A stretch of 64,000 nt of DNA from Blattamonas nauphoetae (lineage: Eukaryota > Preaxostyla > Oxymonadida), in NCBI GenBank assembly GCA_033064195.1, contig JARBJD010000064.1, positions 124,001-188,000 on the forward strand. Direction: 5' to 3'. This document shows, piece by piece, positions 9,948 to 20,189 of the stretch. Numbering within the stretch: position 1 is the first letter of the stretch; each line of letters begins with the position of its first letter. The notes under the pieces are model-generated. The model ran no database searches. It was given only the letters and a program-made list of their open reading frames with translations, and was not told where the DNA came from. Both the position numbers and the translations under genes were made by a program.

Positions 9948-12900
9948 TTAATCCTGACTTGGGACATGTGATGCTTGCTTTGGCTCGAGTTGATGATTCT
10001 GGAGCTCCAGAAGATCTCCCGCTTCTTCGTTCATTCCTTCCCTAATTTTTTCTAGACGAGAAACAAGTGATTCCAGAGAAGGACGAGAATGAGGATTCAG
10101 ATCCAGACATTCCAAAAGAAGTATTGCGAGCTCAGCTGGTTCAATTGAATCCATCCGAGGAACAACCCCAATCTTCAGCTGACGCTGAGCATTCACTGCA
10201 TCCGTTTCACTGAACGGAACTTGTCCCGTCGTGATTTCCCACAAGATCAGGCCGAGCCGAAAAACTGTCACTTTCTGTTCATCAATCCCATGACAACGGT
10301 TCTCTTCTTCAGGTGCTGACCATCGCTTCTCTTCCTGCGTCTCTTTCGGTGCTCCTGATTGTGTCGGGATCGTTGTCGGTGCTTGTGAGGGAGTGTCGTC
10401 GTTCAGTTTGAAGCAGATGGAGTTCGATGGAGTGAACAACACCCAGTGAGGATTCAGTTTCTGAAGTGCCACAGCGTTTGGGCGAAGCGAAAGCAGTGTC
10501 GCAACAGCCTTCGCCACATCCAATCGCGTTCGATAGATGTTCAATTCTGTCTTCTCCTCACGTCCATGAAGTCTGTTGAATAGTGTGTCGTGTGGATTCA
10601 CAAATCCATCCTCGATCTTCGGCTGACCAAACTGATCCTCTCCCACAATCAGAACTGCTGCTTGATGGGCAGGTGTCGACATCATGGCGGTGTTCTCATC
10701 TGACTGAGAACGATGTGTCGAGATTCCGTGAAGTTGCTTCTGGCTGGTTGTGGCGACAAGGTTTGGATTGTCGTTGATGTCGCCGTCGGACATCACATCG
10801 ATCTTGTCATCTGTCTGGTCTAGTTCTTGTTGATTTCCATCATTCCTTCCTTCGTTCTTGTTTCGGCGTCGCATCAACAGAACCACAATCAGAATCACAG
10901 CCAGAAGAGCACACGACACAACAACCACAAGCGGAATCCACCATTTCATGTTGTCTTTCACTGCTTGAGCGAATCGACCAGACGAGCTCAGTTGAATCAA
11001 GAAACTGTTCGTCGTTGTCTGATTCTCTCCAAAAACCAGTCGTCCTCGCCATTCAAGCGAGTCATCCAGAGATTTCAATGACGAACTGGGAAGTGTGATG
11101 ACGATCTTCGTCTCAGAGAATGAGGTGGCTGAGTCGACAGTGAGATGGATCTGTGTTGAGTTGACTTCTGTTCCATCCTTTCGCATCTCGAACACTTCCA
11201 GGAACAGAGAACAGGGAATCAGAATCGTTCCTTCAATCGTCAATGAGAACGATTTCGTCTTCTTGTCCAACTTCGAAGTGGAGTCAGAAGAGAGTGTTGG
11301 GATGAAGAGAGGAGCGTGTGAATCAATTTCGGTCGAGTCGATCGAACAGCCATCAGACGAGATCCACGCTGATGGATGGAGGGGAGATCCATCACCAGCT
11401 GTCAAACTTCCAACGTGAACGATTCCACTTTCAGAACAGGCAACGTTGCGACGAGCTGACGGGAAGTCCTGATCATTCGGTGAATTGTCCTTGAAAATGG
11501 AGCCTTGAATGTTCAACCGTCCTCCCTTCATTCTGATCGCTCCTTGAGAGATGTTGAAGAGTTCGTTGTTCGTCACATTCAGTTCAGTGTCAATCAGCTC
11601 AATCAGTCCAGTCGTCCACAAACACAATTCCTCCATTTCATTTCGGCTTTCAGTTGTTGAACTTGTGATCGTTATCAATCCATCTTTCAGAATCATTTCC
11701 GATGACGATGCGGAGATCAGAACGAATGATGGATTGGACGATCCAACCACAATGTCGATGTTCTGGATGTTCAGAAATGCTGATGAAACCACAATCAGAG
11801 CTGATGTCGCTGATTCTGCTGCTGACGATGGAATGTTCAGAGACGGTTCGCGGTGTGATCCATTTTGCATCAGAACTGACATCCCACTTTCAATGGTCAT
11901 CTGCGACGACAGAGACGTGCCTTTCAGAAGTGAGAATGTGGGCTGTGAGATGTCGAGTGTTCGCATGATCTTCCACGCAGCATCCATCGTCGAGCAAGGA
12001 CGAGAGGAATTTCCACATGTCCAATCATTATTTCCGGTTTCTGTGTCAACGAAGATCTCATTCACATTCGGACGAGCTTGGGTCTGTCCAATGAACGATG
12101 GTGAAGGAATCAGGACATCCCCACTCTCTTCGTCAGTTGGTTCGACGGAGTCGATGAGAATGTCTGCGGAATATGCGAGTGCTCCTTCAAAGCCAATCAG
12201 CATTTCCGATGATTCTGCGAGAGTCGACGATTTCACAACAATCGAGAATGTGTGCGATGTGTTCAGTTTCACTGAGTATTCTGTCCCAACCACCAGATCG
12301 GTTCCTGTCAAGATCGCAATGCATCCTGTCCCAAGTGAGTTCGTGAACGAAAACTTCACTTCGGTGATGCGAGGAGGGGCAGGAATGTGGACAGTGATTC
12401 CAGAGTCGACGAGGAGTGAGCTTGGTTCGTCTGGTTTCAGGCAGACTGTGTATTCTCCTTTGTATTTCAGATGTGTTCCATCTCCTTCTGGAGATACAAG
12501 AAAAGTTGCTTCGCAGAGTGTTTCCGAGATTTTTCGCATCGTCGAAGACTCCCAGAATGTGTCTCCAACCGACACCCAAATCGACCCGAGTGGATCACCC
12601 AAAGCCCTCCCTTCCAACGAGATCGTCACGTTTGTTCTGTCTTTGCTAAGAATAGCTCCAGTGCTCGAATAAATCCGAGCTGGTTCAGTTGGTGTCTTGA
12701 ATCCACATGTTTCTGGTTCGACGAAGATCGACGCTCCACCAACCACTTTCATCCAATCCACACAATACGAGTGTCCATACTCAAGAATCGCGTCTTCGAA
12801 GGGATACAGTGTGAGAGGCACTGTGTTCAGTGTAGATGACGATGCAGTGAAAGTGAATGTTGTCTCGTGATTTGCATTCGATGACGAGAGAGGTGTTCCA

Positions 12901-15900
12901 GTCACTTTCACTTCGTATTTTTCTCCAACAGACAGAACACGTGATGACAGTGTCAGTGTTGTCGAGTTCAATCCAGAATCATCATTCCTCGTGATTTTTG
13001 CGAGGCGAGATGGTTCCGAACCAATTGTGATTTCATTCGTTTCAAAGAACAGTTCATCAGTTTCTTCACCCTTCCGGAACGAGCTCACCGTGTATGTCTT
13101 TCCATATTCCAGTTCACATCCTCCCAACGAGAACAGAATCGCTGATCCTTCCCATTTCTGTTTCGTGCTGTCGAATTTCATCGAAACGGTGTGCTTCAGC
13201 TCGCTTGAGATGCTCAGACCAACTTTCATCATCGCCGACGTGTCCAACACTCGCCCTTTCATCTCAAATCTCACTTCCTTCTCTTTCTTATCATATCCCA
13301 CAATCGAGAAAGAAACAAGACGAGCTGGTTCAGCTCCTGTTGTGAACGTCAGACCTCCTTCGAAGAGAATCGGTGATTGAGATGAGTCTTTCACTCCAAC
13401 CACTTCGTATTCCGTGTCGTAGTCAAGCTCAATCTCTCCTTCTGTCTGCGAGAACAACACCGCACTTCCTCCTCCAACCTCTGCTGAACTCATTCTCACT
13501 TCAAACTTCTTCTGAACAGCTGTTCCTGTTTTGTTCACAATGATTGTGTAGTTCTCACCATTCGTCATCACTCTTCCACCAACTGTGAAATCTGCCTTCC
13601 GATCCTTATCAGATAATCCATCGTAAGAAATCGACGTCAAGCGAGGTGGTTCTGGATCTGTTGTGAATGTGAGAGAGGGAGCGATCGCAAAGTGGAGTGT
13701 GGTCGATGTCAGTGAGAGCACTTCGTAGGTCGTTCCATATTCAAGAATCGTTCCACCAAAAATATCTTCTGAACCACTTCCTTCTGTCTCACTGGTGATC
13801 GTCACAGTAATGTTCAGTGGTGTGGTTGTGCCTTGCTTTTGAAATGTCAGATTGAACTCTCCTGACTTCATTCTCAACCCACTCAACGACAATGTCACTT
13901 CCTTCTTCAGAGGAAGTGTCAATGACGTCGAGATCGACAGAAGTGTCGGGCCAGGCGGAGTTGTCAATGTTGTTGCATTCAACAGAACATGATCGTCTCC
14001 ATTCACAACACTCGACACTGAATATGTTGTGCTGAACTGAATTGCTGACGGCAGACTTGCTTTCACTGTCCCTTTTCCTTTCGTGTCACTTGAGAATGTC
14101 ACCGAAATCGTGTGAGAGTCGGACAGTGTCAGAGTGTACATGGCTGGATGGGGGAAGTTCTCACCAACTACTGAGACATCGAACGAATCCGATGAGCATT
14201 CAGTCGGAACAGAGAACGATGTGATCACTGCTGGAGTTGGAACAGGAACAGAGATTCCAGAATCCACAACAATTTCCTTAGAATCAATTTTTGCTGATTT
14301 CACTGAATATGTCTTCCCAAACGACATATGAGTCGCGTCCTCCTTCCATGCGGTTGAGATCACTCCTCTGCATTCTGTCTCAGTCACTCTTGTCAGCACT
14401 CCTTCCACAACAACATCACTGCCTGCCTGTTTCATTTGAATCGTCCCAATTCCATCAGGAAGCAATGATCCCACAAACGAAATCGTGAGTTCATCTTTCG
14501 TTCCGGTTATTGAGGAAGATAAATATTTCGTCAAGCGAGACGGTTCGGGCTCTACTGTGAAGGTGAGAGAGGGAGCGATCGCGAAGTGGAGTTTGGTCGA
14601 TGTCAGTGATTTCACTTCGTATGTCGTTCCATATTTCAGAATCGAACCATCAAAAATCACCGATGAACCACTTCCTGATGTCTCACTGGTGATCGTCACT
14701 GGAATGTTGAGTGGTGTGGATTGTCTTTGTTCAACAAATGTCAGTGTGAAGTCTCCTGCCATCATTCTCAAACCGTTCAATGACAATTTCACTTCCTTCT
14801 TCAGAGGCAGTGTCAATGACGTCGAGATCGACAGAAGTGTCGGGCCAGGCGGAGTTGTGAAGCTTGTCTCCAGAAACAGAACATGATCGTCTCCCTTCGT
14901 CACACTCAACACTGAGTATGTTGTGCCGAACTCCATTTCTGACGGCAGACTTGCTTTCACTGTCCCTTTTCCCTTCGTTGATTCAGAGAATGTGATCGAC
15001 ATCGTGTGCGGGCCGGACAGTGTCAGAGTGTACGTGGCGGGAGAGGGCAGGTTCTGACCAATCACTTCGAAGTCAAACGAATCCGACGAGCATTCAGTTG
15101 GAATGGAGAACGACGTGATCACGGCAGGATTCGGAACATCAAAAGTGATTCCAGAACTAACTGCAACCACGATCGAGCTCAATACCGCTGATTGCACTGA
15201 ATATGTCTTCCCAAACGAGAGATGAGTCGTGTTCTCTGTCCACGTCGTTGAGAACACAGCTGTGCATTGTGTGAGAGAGTCTCTCGTCAGCACACCTTCC
15301 ACCAGAATGTCACTGTCTGATTGCTTCACTTTGATCGTCCCAAGTTCACCATTTGGCAATGATCCCATAAATGAAATCGTGAGTTCATCTTTCGTTCCGG
15401 TTATTGAGGACGACAAATACGACAAGATGCGGAGAGGCTCAGCTGGCGTTTTGAATGTGAGTGTGTTGATCAGGTTGATTTCCTCTTCAATCCCTCCTTG
15501 TGGAAGCCATATCACTTTCTCAACTGAGTATTCTGTTGACCATTCCAGCCTTTCTGGCGCTTCAAGTGGATGAAGAGGTGCTTCTCCAACAAGAGTCGTC
15601 GAGTCGTTGCGAGTCAGCGAGATGTTGAAAGTGTCCTCTCCGTTTCGGATCAGCATCGAATAACTCCCTTCGCCCAAATTCGCTCCGATCAGAACAATCT
15701 CTGCTGTGTTGCCATCTGTTGAAAGAGATGAATCGGCAGCATGGAGTGAAGTTGGAGGGAAACTGCCAGTTGCCATGGACGATGAGCGGTGTTCATATTT
15801 TTCAGCTGGTGGAAGAACCCCATCTGCTCCCGACGACACAACTGCTGTTCCTGTTGATGATGCTCCCGAATCACTCCAAAACTGAACATGTACCAGACGA

Positions 15901-17744
15901 GGCACATTCGACCCTTTCAGCAATATCCCCATCGTTCCCTTCACGGCTGGATATGCTGTTGCTGTCACAGTCGCTGTGTCTCCGCTGATCAACACACTCA
16001 CTTCCACTGTTGGAGTGGATGATAGTTCAGGAACGAGATGACTCAGATCTTTCTTTCCTTGTGTCATATAAACATTGGGCCTGGCCGAAGTGGAGTCGCA
16101 GAATTTGAATGAGTCTTCAGTCACAATCTCAGTCGTCATTGCTGCCCCATTGAAGTAAATATCGCTCGATTTCTTATCAGTCGCAGAGCATCCTCGGAAT
16201 TGCAGGAAGGAGAAGTCAATCTTCGAGACTTTGTAAACTTCAAAAGCACCTCCATATTTAGCTGAACAAGCGACAAAAGCACAGTTGGAGAGAGTGGCGA
16301 GTGAGTGCATGTTGAGACCGAAGGCGCCATCGACATTGTGTGATTGGCATGTCTCGAAGAAGCAGTCGGCGATTGTGATGTGTGATGGGGATTGGAAATA
16401 CATACTCCCACCATAATTGCCAGATGTTCCAGTGTTCGCACATTCTGTGAAGGAAGACAAGGAGATTGTGATGGGACGATCTTCGACATATTCCCACACG
16501 CAAATCGCTCCTCCGTCATCGCCCTGGGCAGTGACTGTGCATTTGTGGAAGAAGCACTGCGTGACGTTCAGAGAGGATTTGGATTCGTGGAGACAGATCG
16601 CTGCTCCTGCCCAGTTGTTTCCAGCTGCAATCGTCATGTCGTTGAAAGTGCAGAGAGTGACCTTCGCCATTGTCGCTCCAAAAGATAACGTCACATATGT
16701 ACGTTTGATGTTGGTTGAGGTGATGTTTTTGTGTTTCATGTCGATGTCAGCGTTCGATGTTCGGACGCAGGAAGAGAACGAACTGTTCACACAAACAACA
16801 TTGAACCCCAAACGAGCACCACACAGTCCAGTCCCCATGTCGTGGTTCGTGCTCCCTAAAATTTTGCTCCCAACCACTCTCTCCCACACACAACTCCCCA
16901 CTCCCAAACCAGTCTTGCTTCCTTCTCCAAACTCAAAACTGCTCGTCACGTTCAAAATATCGCTCGATCTTAACTCGGTCGAAATCTCTCCAACCATCCC
17001 AATCTTCTCACCCCCCGACCCTGACCACAAGGACTTCCCAACAAACGAGAAAAGAGGGCCAGTTCCAAGTCCAAAGTGCGTCGAATCGAACGACAGTCCA
17101 ACTCCAATAATCTCTTCCCTTTCAACACATCCATCACCACATCCCTCCTCGTCTCTCTTCCATTCTTCATTGTGCGTGCTCAGTTGTCCATGTCCTCGAC
17201 CAACAAGCGGAAGAACCACATTTTGTGTCGATGATTTGTGACTGCTCCCAACAATCACAATCCGGCTCGACCCACTTCCAACACAGTCCGCAAGCACAAA
17301 TCCCGAACATTCCATGTTTGACAACAGTTCGCTATCAATCACCTCAACCGACGACCCAACAACCAAACAGATTGTTGTTCCAGTCATTCCCGCATCCAGT
17401 CCAAATGACCGCATCGTCAGCGAACTATTCCGCACCTCCATCATCCATCGTTCAGGATGGTTGAGCTTGGTGGCTGTTTGCATCGTGCTTTCGTCAGTAT
17501 TGCCATTTCGTTCGTTTTGTACATTCGCTCTGTGCGTCAGCCATGTCTTGTTTCCATGAAGTTCCACGGATTTTGAGACAATATCAATCCCATTCGTCCA
17601 ATACAATCCAAAATCAAATGATAGATGCATCGATTCTGAGTTTGAGGCCAAATTGGGTTCGGCAAGTTTCGTCTCATATATAGCATCGAAATCTTGGTAG
17701 TGTTCATCAACACAATGGAGCATGCTACAGAGCAACAGGAACAT
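9948..17744 (-). CDS. Giant receptor-like surface protein with pseudokinase tail (2598 aa)
   Basis: Type I membrane protein. Order: signal peptide (MFLLLCSMLHC), an N-terminal beta-helix region rich in short GGAI/NCTF-like turns (for example GDDGGAICVWE, GNYGGSMYF, AKYGGAFEVY), about eleven Ig/IPT-like repeats of roughly 90 aa each opening with an xEPxRL or PxPAxIT motif, a second beta-helix opening with DTETGNNDWTCG, a membrane span near residues 2267-2290 followed by RRR, then a cytoplasmic kinase-like half. That half keeps RWSAPE, VFRLGLILWEITTGQVPF and LNPHSRPSLESL (kinase subdomains VIII, IX, XI) but has no glycine loop, no Lys, LNPHWVLF in place of HRDxxxxN, and no DFG, so it should be catalytically dead. 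It is paralogous to the genes at 45078, 54088 and 59541. No intron is needed. Role unknown; an adhesin or sensor that recruits partners through the pseudokinase is an inference. Confidence 0.85.
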   Translation of the reverse strand: MFLLLCSMLHCVDEHYQDFDAIYETKLAEPNLASNSESMHLSFDFGLYWTNGIDIVSKSVELHGNKTWLTHRANVQNERNGNTDESTMQTATKLNHPERWMMEVRNSSLTMRSFGLDAGMTGTTICLVVGSSVEVIDSELLSNMECSGFVLADCVGSGSSRIVIVGSSHKSSTQNVVLPLVGRGHGQLSTHNEEWKRDEEGCGDGCVEREEIIGVGLSFDSTHFGLGTGPLFSFVGKSLWSGSGGEKIGMVGEISTELRSSDILNVTSSFEFGEGSKTGLGVGSCVWERVVGSKILGSTNHDMGTGLCGARLGFNVVCVNSSFSSCVRTSNADIDMKHKNITSTNIKRTYVTLSFGATMAKVTLCTFNDMTIAAGNNWAGAAICLHESKSSLNVTQCFFHKCTVTAQGDDGGAICVWEYVEDRPITISLSSFTECANTGTSGNYGGSMYFQSPSHITIADCFFETCQSHNVDGAFGLNMHSLATLSNCAFVACSAKYGGAFEVYKVSKIDFSFLQFRGCSATDKKSSDIYFNGAAMTTEIVTEDSFKFCDSTSARPNVYMTQGKKDLSHLVPELSSTPTVEVSVLISGDTATVTATAYPAVKGTMGILLKGSNVPRLVHVQFWSDSGASSTGTAVVSSGADGVLPPAEKYEHRSSSMATGSFPPTSLHAADSSLSTDGNTAEIVLIGANLGEGSYSMLIRNGEDTFNISLTRNDSTTLVGEAPLHPLEAPERLEWSTEYSVEKVIWLPQGGIEEEINLINTLTFKTPAEPLRILSYLSSSITGTKDELTISFMGSLPNGELGTIKVKQSDSDILVEGVLTRDSLTQCTAVFSTTWTENTTHLSFGKTYSVQSAVLSSIVVAVSSGITFDVPNPAVITSFSIPTECSSDSFDFEVIGQNLPSPATYTLTLSGPHTMSITFSESTKGKGTVKASLPSEMEFGTTYSVLSVTKGDDHVLFLETSFTTPPGPTLLSISTSLTLPLKKEVKLSLNGLRMMAGDFTLTFVEQRQSTPLNIPVTITSETSGSGSSVIFDGSILKYGTTYEVKSLTSTKLHFAIAPSLTFTVEPEPSRLTKYLSSSITGTKDELTISFVGSLLPDGIGTIQMKQAGSDVVVEGVLTRVTETECRGVISTAWKEDATHMSFGKTYSVKSAKIDSKEIVVDSGISVPVPTPAVITSFSVPTECSSDSFDVSVVGENFPHPAMYTLTLSDSHTISVTFSSDTKGKGTVKASLPSAIQFSTTYSVSSVVNGDDHVLLNATTLTTPPGPTLLSISTSLTLPLKKEVTLSLSGLRMKSGEFNLTFQKQGTTTPLNITVTITSETEGSGSEDIFGGTILEYGTTYEVLSLTSTTLHFAIAPSLTFTTDPEPPRLTSISYDGLSDKDRKADFTVGGRVMTNGENYTIIVNKTGTAVQKKFEVRMSSAEVGGGSAVLFSQTEGEIELDYDTEYEVVGVKDSSQSPILFEGGLTFTTGAEPARLVSFSIVGYDKKEKEVRFEMKGRVLDTSAMMKVGLSISSELKHTVSMKFDSTKQKWEGSAILFSLGGCELEYGKTYTVSSFRKGEETDELFFETNEITIGSEPSRLAKITRNDDSGLNSTTLTLSSRVLSVGEKYEVKVTGTPLSSSNANHETTFTFTASSSTLNTVPLTLYPFEDAILEYGHSYCVDWMKVVGGASIFVEPETCGFKTPTEPARIYSSTGAILSKDRTNVTISLEGRALGDPLGSIWVSVGDTFWESSTMRKISETLCEATFLVSPEGDGTHLKYKGEYTVCLKPDEPSSLLVDSGITVHIPAPPRITEVKFSFTNSLGTGCIAILTGTDLVVGTEYSVKLNTSHTFSIVVKSSTLAESSEMLIGFEGALAYSADILIDSVEPTDEESGDVLIPSPSFIGQTQARPNVNEIFVDTETGNNDWTCGNSSRPCSTMDAAWKIMRTLDISQPTFSLLKGTSLSSQMTIESGMSVLMQNGSHREPSLNIPSSAAESATSALIVVSSAFLNIQNIDIVVGSSNPSFVLISASSSEMILKDGLITITSSTTESRNEMEELCLWTTGLIELIDTELNVTNNELFNISQGAIRMKGGRLNIQGSIFKDNSPNDQDFPSARRNVACSESGIVHVGSLTAGDGSPLHPSAWISSDGCSIDSTEIDSHAPLFIPTLSSDSTSKLDKKTKSFSLTIEGTILIPCSLFLEVFEMRKDGTEVNSTQIHLTVDSATSFSETKIVITLPSSSLKSLDDSLEWRGRLVFGENQTTTNSFLIQLSSSGRFAQAVKDNMKWWIPLVVVVSCALLAVILIVVLLMRRRNKNEGRNDGNQQELDQTDDKIDVMSDGDINDNPNLVATTSQKQLHGISTHRSQSDENTAMMSTPAHQAAVLIVGEDQFGQPKIEDGFVNPHDTLFNRLHGREEKTELNIYRTRLDVAKAVATLLSLRPNAVALQKLNPHWVLFTPSNSICFKLNDDTPSQAPTTIPTQSGAPKETQEEKRWSAPEEENRCHGIDEQKVTVFRLGLILWEITTGQVPFSETDAVNAQRQLKIGVVPRMDSIEPAELAILLLECLDLNPHSRPSLESLVSRLEKIREGMNEEAGDLLELQNHQLEPKQASHVPSQD
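13660..15440 (-). repeat. In-gene tandem duplication, period about 0.9 kb
   Basis: Two neighbouring blocks of three Ig/IPT-like repeats each share long identical runs. Matching landmarks lie near 13680 and 14576, and near 14507 and 15405, giving a period close to 897 bp (about 299 aa). Protein landmarks repeat in the same order: SSITGTKDELTISF, PTECSSDSFD, GPTLLSISTSLTLPLKKEV. The period is a multiple of three repeats, so the frame is kept. Confidence 0.85.
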
Positions 17745-18476
17745 CGGTATTGGAGATGATTTTCAATGCAATCAAGAAAAATCAACGAATGTTACAAAGA
17801 TCCAACCCTTAGTTCACACAATTTTCTTCAAGTCTTGAAGTTCAATATCAGAGTGATTATTTCTCTTTTTATTGATAATTCAGATTTGACACAGTTAGAG
17901 TTCTCTTCATTCTGAAAGACTGACAAAAGCGATGAACTGGACATCGGGATTGGATGTCGACAAAACAAGAACGGCGCTGACAACTCAGAAATAAAGCACA
18001 AAAAGGAGTGAGAACAGGGGAAATGAACATGATGTCATTGAATCCCTCAGTTTGCGTGAACAACATGAAGTTGTTCTGGCATGAGAAGGAGCTGTGTGAA
18101 ATTATTCTGTGTTGATATTTGGCGACATGAAATGCACAATGACACACTGCAATCAGAAATGGATGAAATGAAGAGAGGCAAGTGTCTTCGTGCTTGATGG
18201 AGAGACTGCTTAGAGAGCACCAAATCGACGTGGGATGTGTTGTTGAGTATCTGTGAAAATCGATGAGTGCGGTGAGATGGAGTGGACTTCCACATGAGAG
18301 AACACAGTCAGGCCAAAAGATGACATCAATACTAGAAAACGACGACATCAAAGAAAGAAGTGCGAGAATCGGAACGAGGACGAACACAACAGCAGTGTTG
18401 GATGCGATGGATCGTTTATCAAACGGTGAGGACATCCACTGCCGAAGGTTCTTCAAAGAAGGTTGATGATCAGAGG
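17745..18476. other. Region upstream of the receptor gene; weak 203-aa ORF
   Basis: Holds the promoter of the receptor gene at its low end. A minus-strand frame at 17869-18480 (MTSDHQPSL..., one hydrophobic run NTAVVFVLVPILALLSL) begins on an ATGA overlap with the stop of the kinase-tail fragment. It has no recognisable motif and unusual Cys/His/Ser-rich composition; I treat it as probably non-coding. Confidence 0.4.
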
Positions 18477-18656
18477 TCATTTGAGATGTGAGGTGAGTGG
18501 GTAGACGTTTGACGCTTGTGGCTCAATTGCAGGTTCCTCATCCTCAGCGATGGAGTTGAGGATGGAGGAGACAGAGGAGAGAGTTGGGCGGTCGTCGGGG
18601 TTCAGTGAAAGACATTGATCGATCAGCTCTCGCATTTCTGAACCAATTCCCAACAT
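18477..18656 (-). pseudogene. Severed C-terminal tail of a receptor pseudokinase
   Basis: Reads about 58 residues then TGA: GSEMRELIDQCLSLNPDDRP and SSILNSIAEDEEP. This is clearly the last kinase-like helices of the family, closest to the SEMRELIEECLSLNPEDRP tail of the gene at 54088. Nothing upstream continues the domain; the sequence beyond 18656 is the promoter side of the cyclin gene. It is a relic of an otherwise lost family member, oriented like its neighbour at 9948. Confidence 0.8.
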
Positions 18657-18775
18657 TTTCTTGTTTTCTCATTTCAAAATTGCCTTTATCACAGTTTTTC
18701 ATCATCGTGAAGTGGAAAGACTCCAAGTCGCAGAAAATCATTTAATTTTGGGTTCTCATTCTTCAAGAACCGTTA

Positions 18776-19981
18776 ATGGGTCCGATCTTCTCGACATCGG
18801 AATCGTTCGAATCGATCATAGTTTTCATTTTCTTTGCATCTCACTCCTTCCGAATGCCACTCGGTTGTGCCGATCCTGTCGGAGACATCACTAGTATTCT
18901 CCAGAGGAAAGGAAAATTCAACTTCCTCAGACCCCTTGACGATCCCCTTTTCTGTCTCCTTAACAAGCTCTCTCCTCCGAAACATTCTCACAAACTCCCG
19001 CAGACTCTTCCGACTGACGATAGACCTCTTGATTTGAAGTATAACGCCTCCGATGTCCACTCATCCAAAACCTCCGCACATACTGCGACACCAGTCACAC
19101 ACACCCCATCTCAGCTTTCTTTAGTTCTTCCCACTCTCACAAAAAATACATACGACCGCAAAATGGGGAAAGAGACCAAACACTCTTCCTCCACACTCAA
19201 CAGCTTCCGCCCGCCTTTGTCAGAAGACATGCGCGACAAGCTTTTGAAGGGCAACAGGATGTACGAGCACACTCGCACCCGATTTGAGGAGCTATATTGC
19301 GAAGAGCTGGCTGCACGATGCCAAAAACAAGCGACAGAAGAAACACTCTCAAGCGACGTGGACAAGGCCTTCTCGAAGCTGCAACATCAACAGCAGCAAT
19401 CCGAAGACATGGCGTCCACTTGCCTGCCGTGGTCTCCGGATCGCAGCGAGGACGAAGCGTTCGACACTCTCAACAACAACTCTTCGCTCGCCAGCCAAAT
19501 CACGGACGAGAACATCCAGACACTCGCAGCCATCCTCGTCGACGAGTTGTGCGCAATTGCCAACACAAACAGGACCGCACCCGACGACGCCAGCCGCCTC
19601 TCCTCCGCCGACCTCCAAACGCTCTCGACGTACGTGCCTCTCTTCCTGACGACCCTCTCGCGTGTCTACAAGCTCACCACGTCCGAGGCTGCCGTTGGGG
19701 TTGTGCTGACACTGCGTCTTTACTCCAAACATGCGCGGCTGTCCCGCTTCGAGATTCTCGCCCTGAACCCCGTGCTGACTGTGCTGACCTGCTTCTTCCT
19801 CGCCGTCAAGCTGGGCAGGGACGGCAACCACCGCATTTCCAAATTGGCAGCCCTGTTCGACGTGCCGCCGGCGATGATCAGAACCATCGAGCAAGCGGTC
19901 CTTTCGGTTCTCCGCTTCAACGTTTCCGTCTCTTTGCGGGACTTTTCGTCGTGTTTGTCGCGATGCTTCAGTTCTGTGTGA
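18776..19981 (+). CDS. Cyclin, PHO80/PREG1-like
   Basis: Regulatory subunit for a cyclin-dependent kinase. The last 160 or so of 401 residues form a cyclin box of the PHO80/Pcl type: LAAILVDELCAIANTN, YVPLFLTTLSRVYKLT, VGVVLTLRLYSKHARLSRFE, VLTVLTCFFLAVKLGRDG, HRISKLAALFDVP and LRFNVSVSLRDFSSC, with the Arg/Lys/Glu pattern of helices 1-5. The N-terminal 240 residues are Ser/Thr-rich and probably disordered. The start is uncertain: ATG at 18776, or internal Met27 (MPLGCADP). From about 19290 to 19950 the DNA is markedly richer in G/C at third positions than its neighbours, with three frames open for long stretches, which may mean stronger codon selection. The partner kinase is not in the window. 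Confidence 0.85.
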   Translation: MGPIFSTSESFESIIVFIFFASHSFRMPLGCADPVGDITSILQRKGKFNFLRPLDDPLFCLLNKLSPPKHSHKLPQTLPTDDRPLDLKYNASDVHSSKTSAHTATPVTHTPSQLSLVLPTLTKNTYDRKMGKETKHSSSTLNSFRPPLSEDMRDKLLKGNRMYEHTRTRFEELYCEELAARCQKQATEETLSSDVDKAFSKLQHQQQQSEDMASTCLPWSPDRSEDEAFDTLNNNSSLASQITDENIQTLAAILVDELCAIANTNRTAPDDASRLSSADLQTLSTYVPLFLTTLSRVYKLTTSEAAVGVVLTLRLYSKHARLSRFEILALNPVLTVLTCFFLAVKLGRDGNHRISKLAALFDVPPAMIRTIEQAVLSVLRFNVSVSLRDFSSCLSRCFSSV

Positions 19982-20189
19982 TGGCTCTTGCCTTTTCCAT
20001 CATTTGAAGCTTCTTTCGTCTCTTGTTTTGAACACTCTCTGTTTTTCCATAACATGTGCTGAAACGAGTCTGCATGTCGGAGTCATGTTGCAACTACCTT
20101 GGGGAACATAAGAGTCACCTCATCAAGACGTCGAAGCGCCACAAAAAAATGGGACCCATAACGTGTGATTGAACTCAGAATCCGAAAGA
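19982..20189. other. Cyclin 3' flank and copy A promoter
   Basis: The last 40 bp (from GACCCATAACG) match the sequence just before the paralogous gene copy B at about 40872-40908, so the gene duplication includes part of the 5' flank. Confidence 0.5.

Noticed and set aside
11551-12672. A 373-aa plus-strand frame inside the receptor gene
   Set aside because: It is a shadow of the minus-strand gene, with low-complexity Ser-rich text and no domain, while the minus frame has clear repeats.
17869-18480. A 203-aa membrane protein
   Set aside because: It has no family signal, is rich in His, Cys and Ser and occupies the promoter side of the receptor gene; one hydrophobic run is weak evidence.
19297-20007. 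A 236-aa basic protein overlapping the cyclin
   Set aside because: It is a second-frame shadow created by the G/C-rich codons of the cyclin gene; the text is Arg/Pro-rich without a domain.
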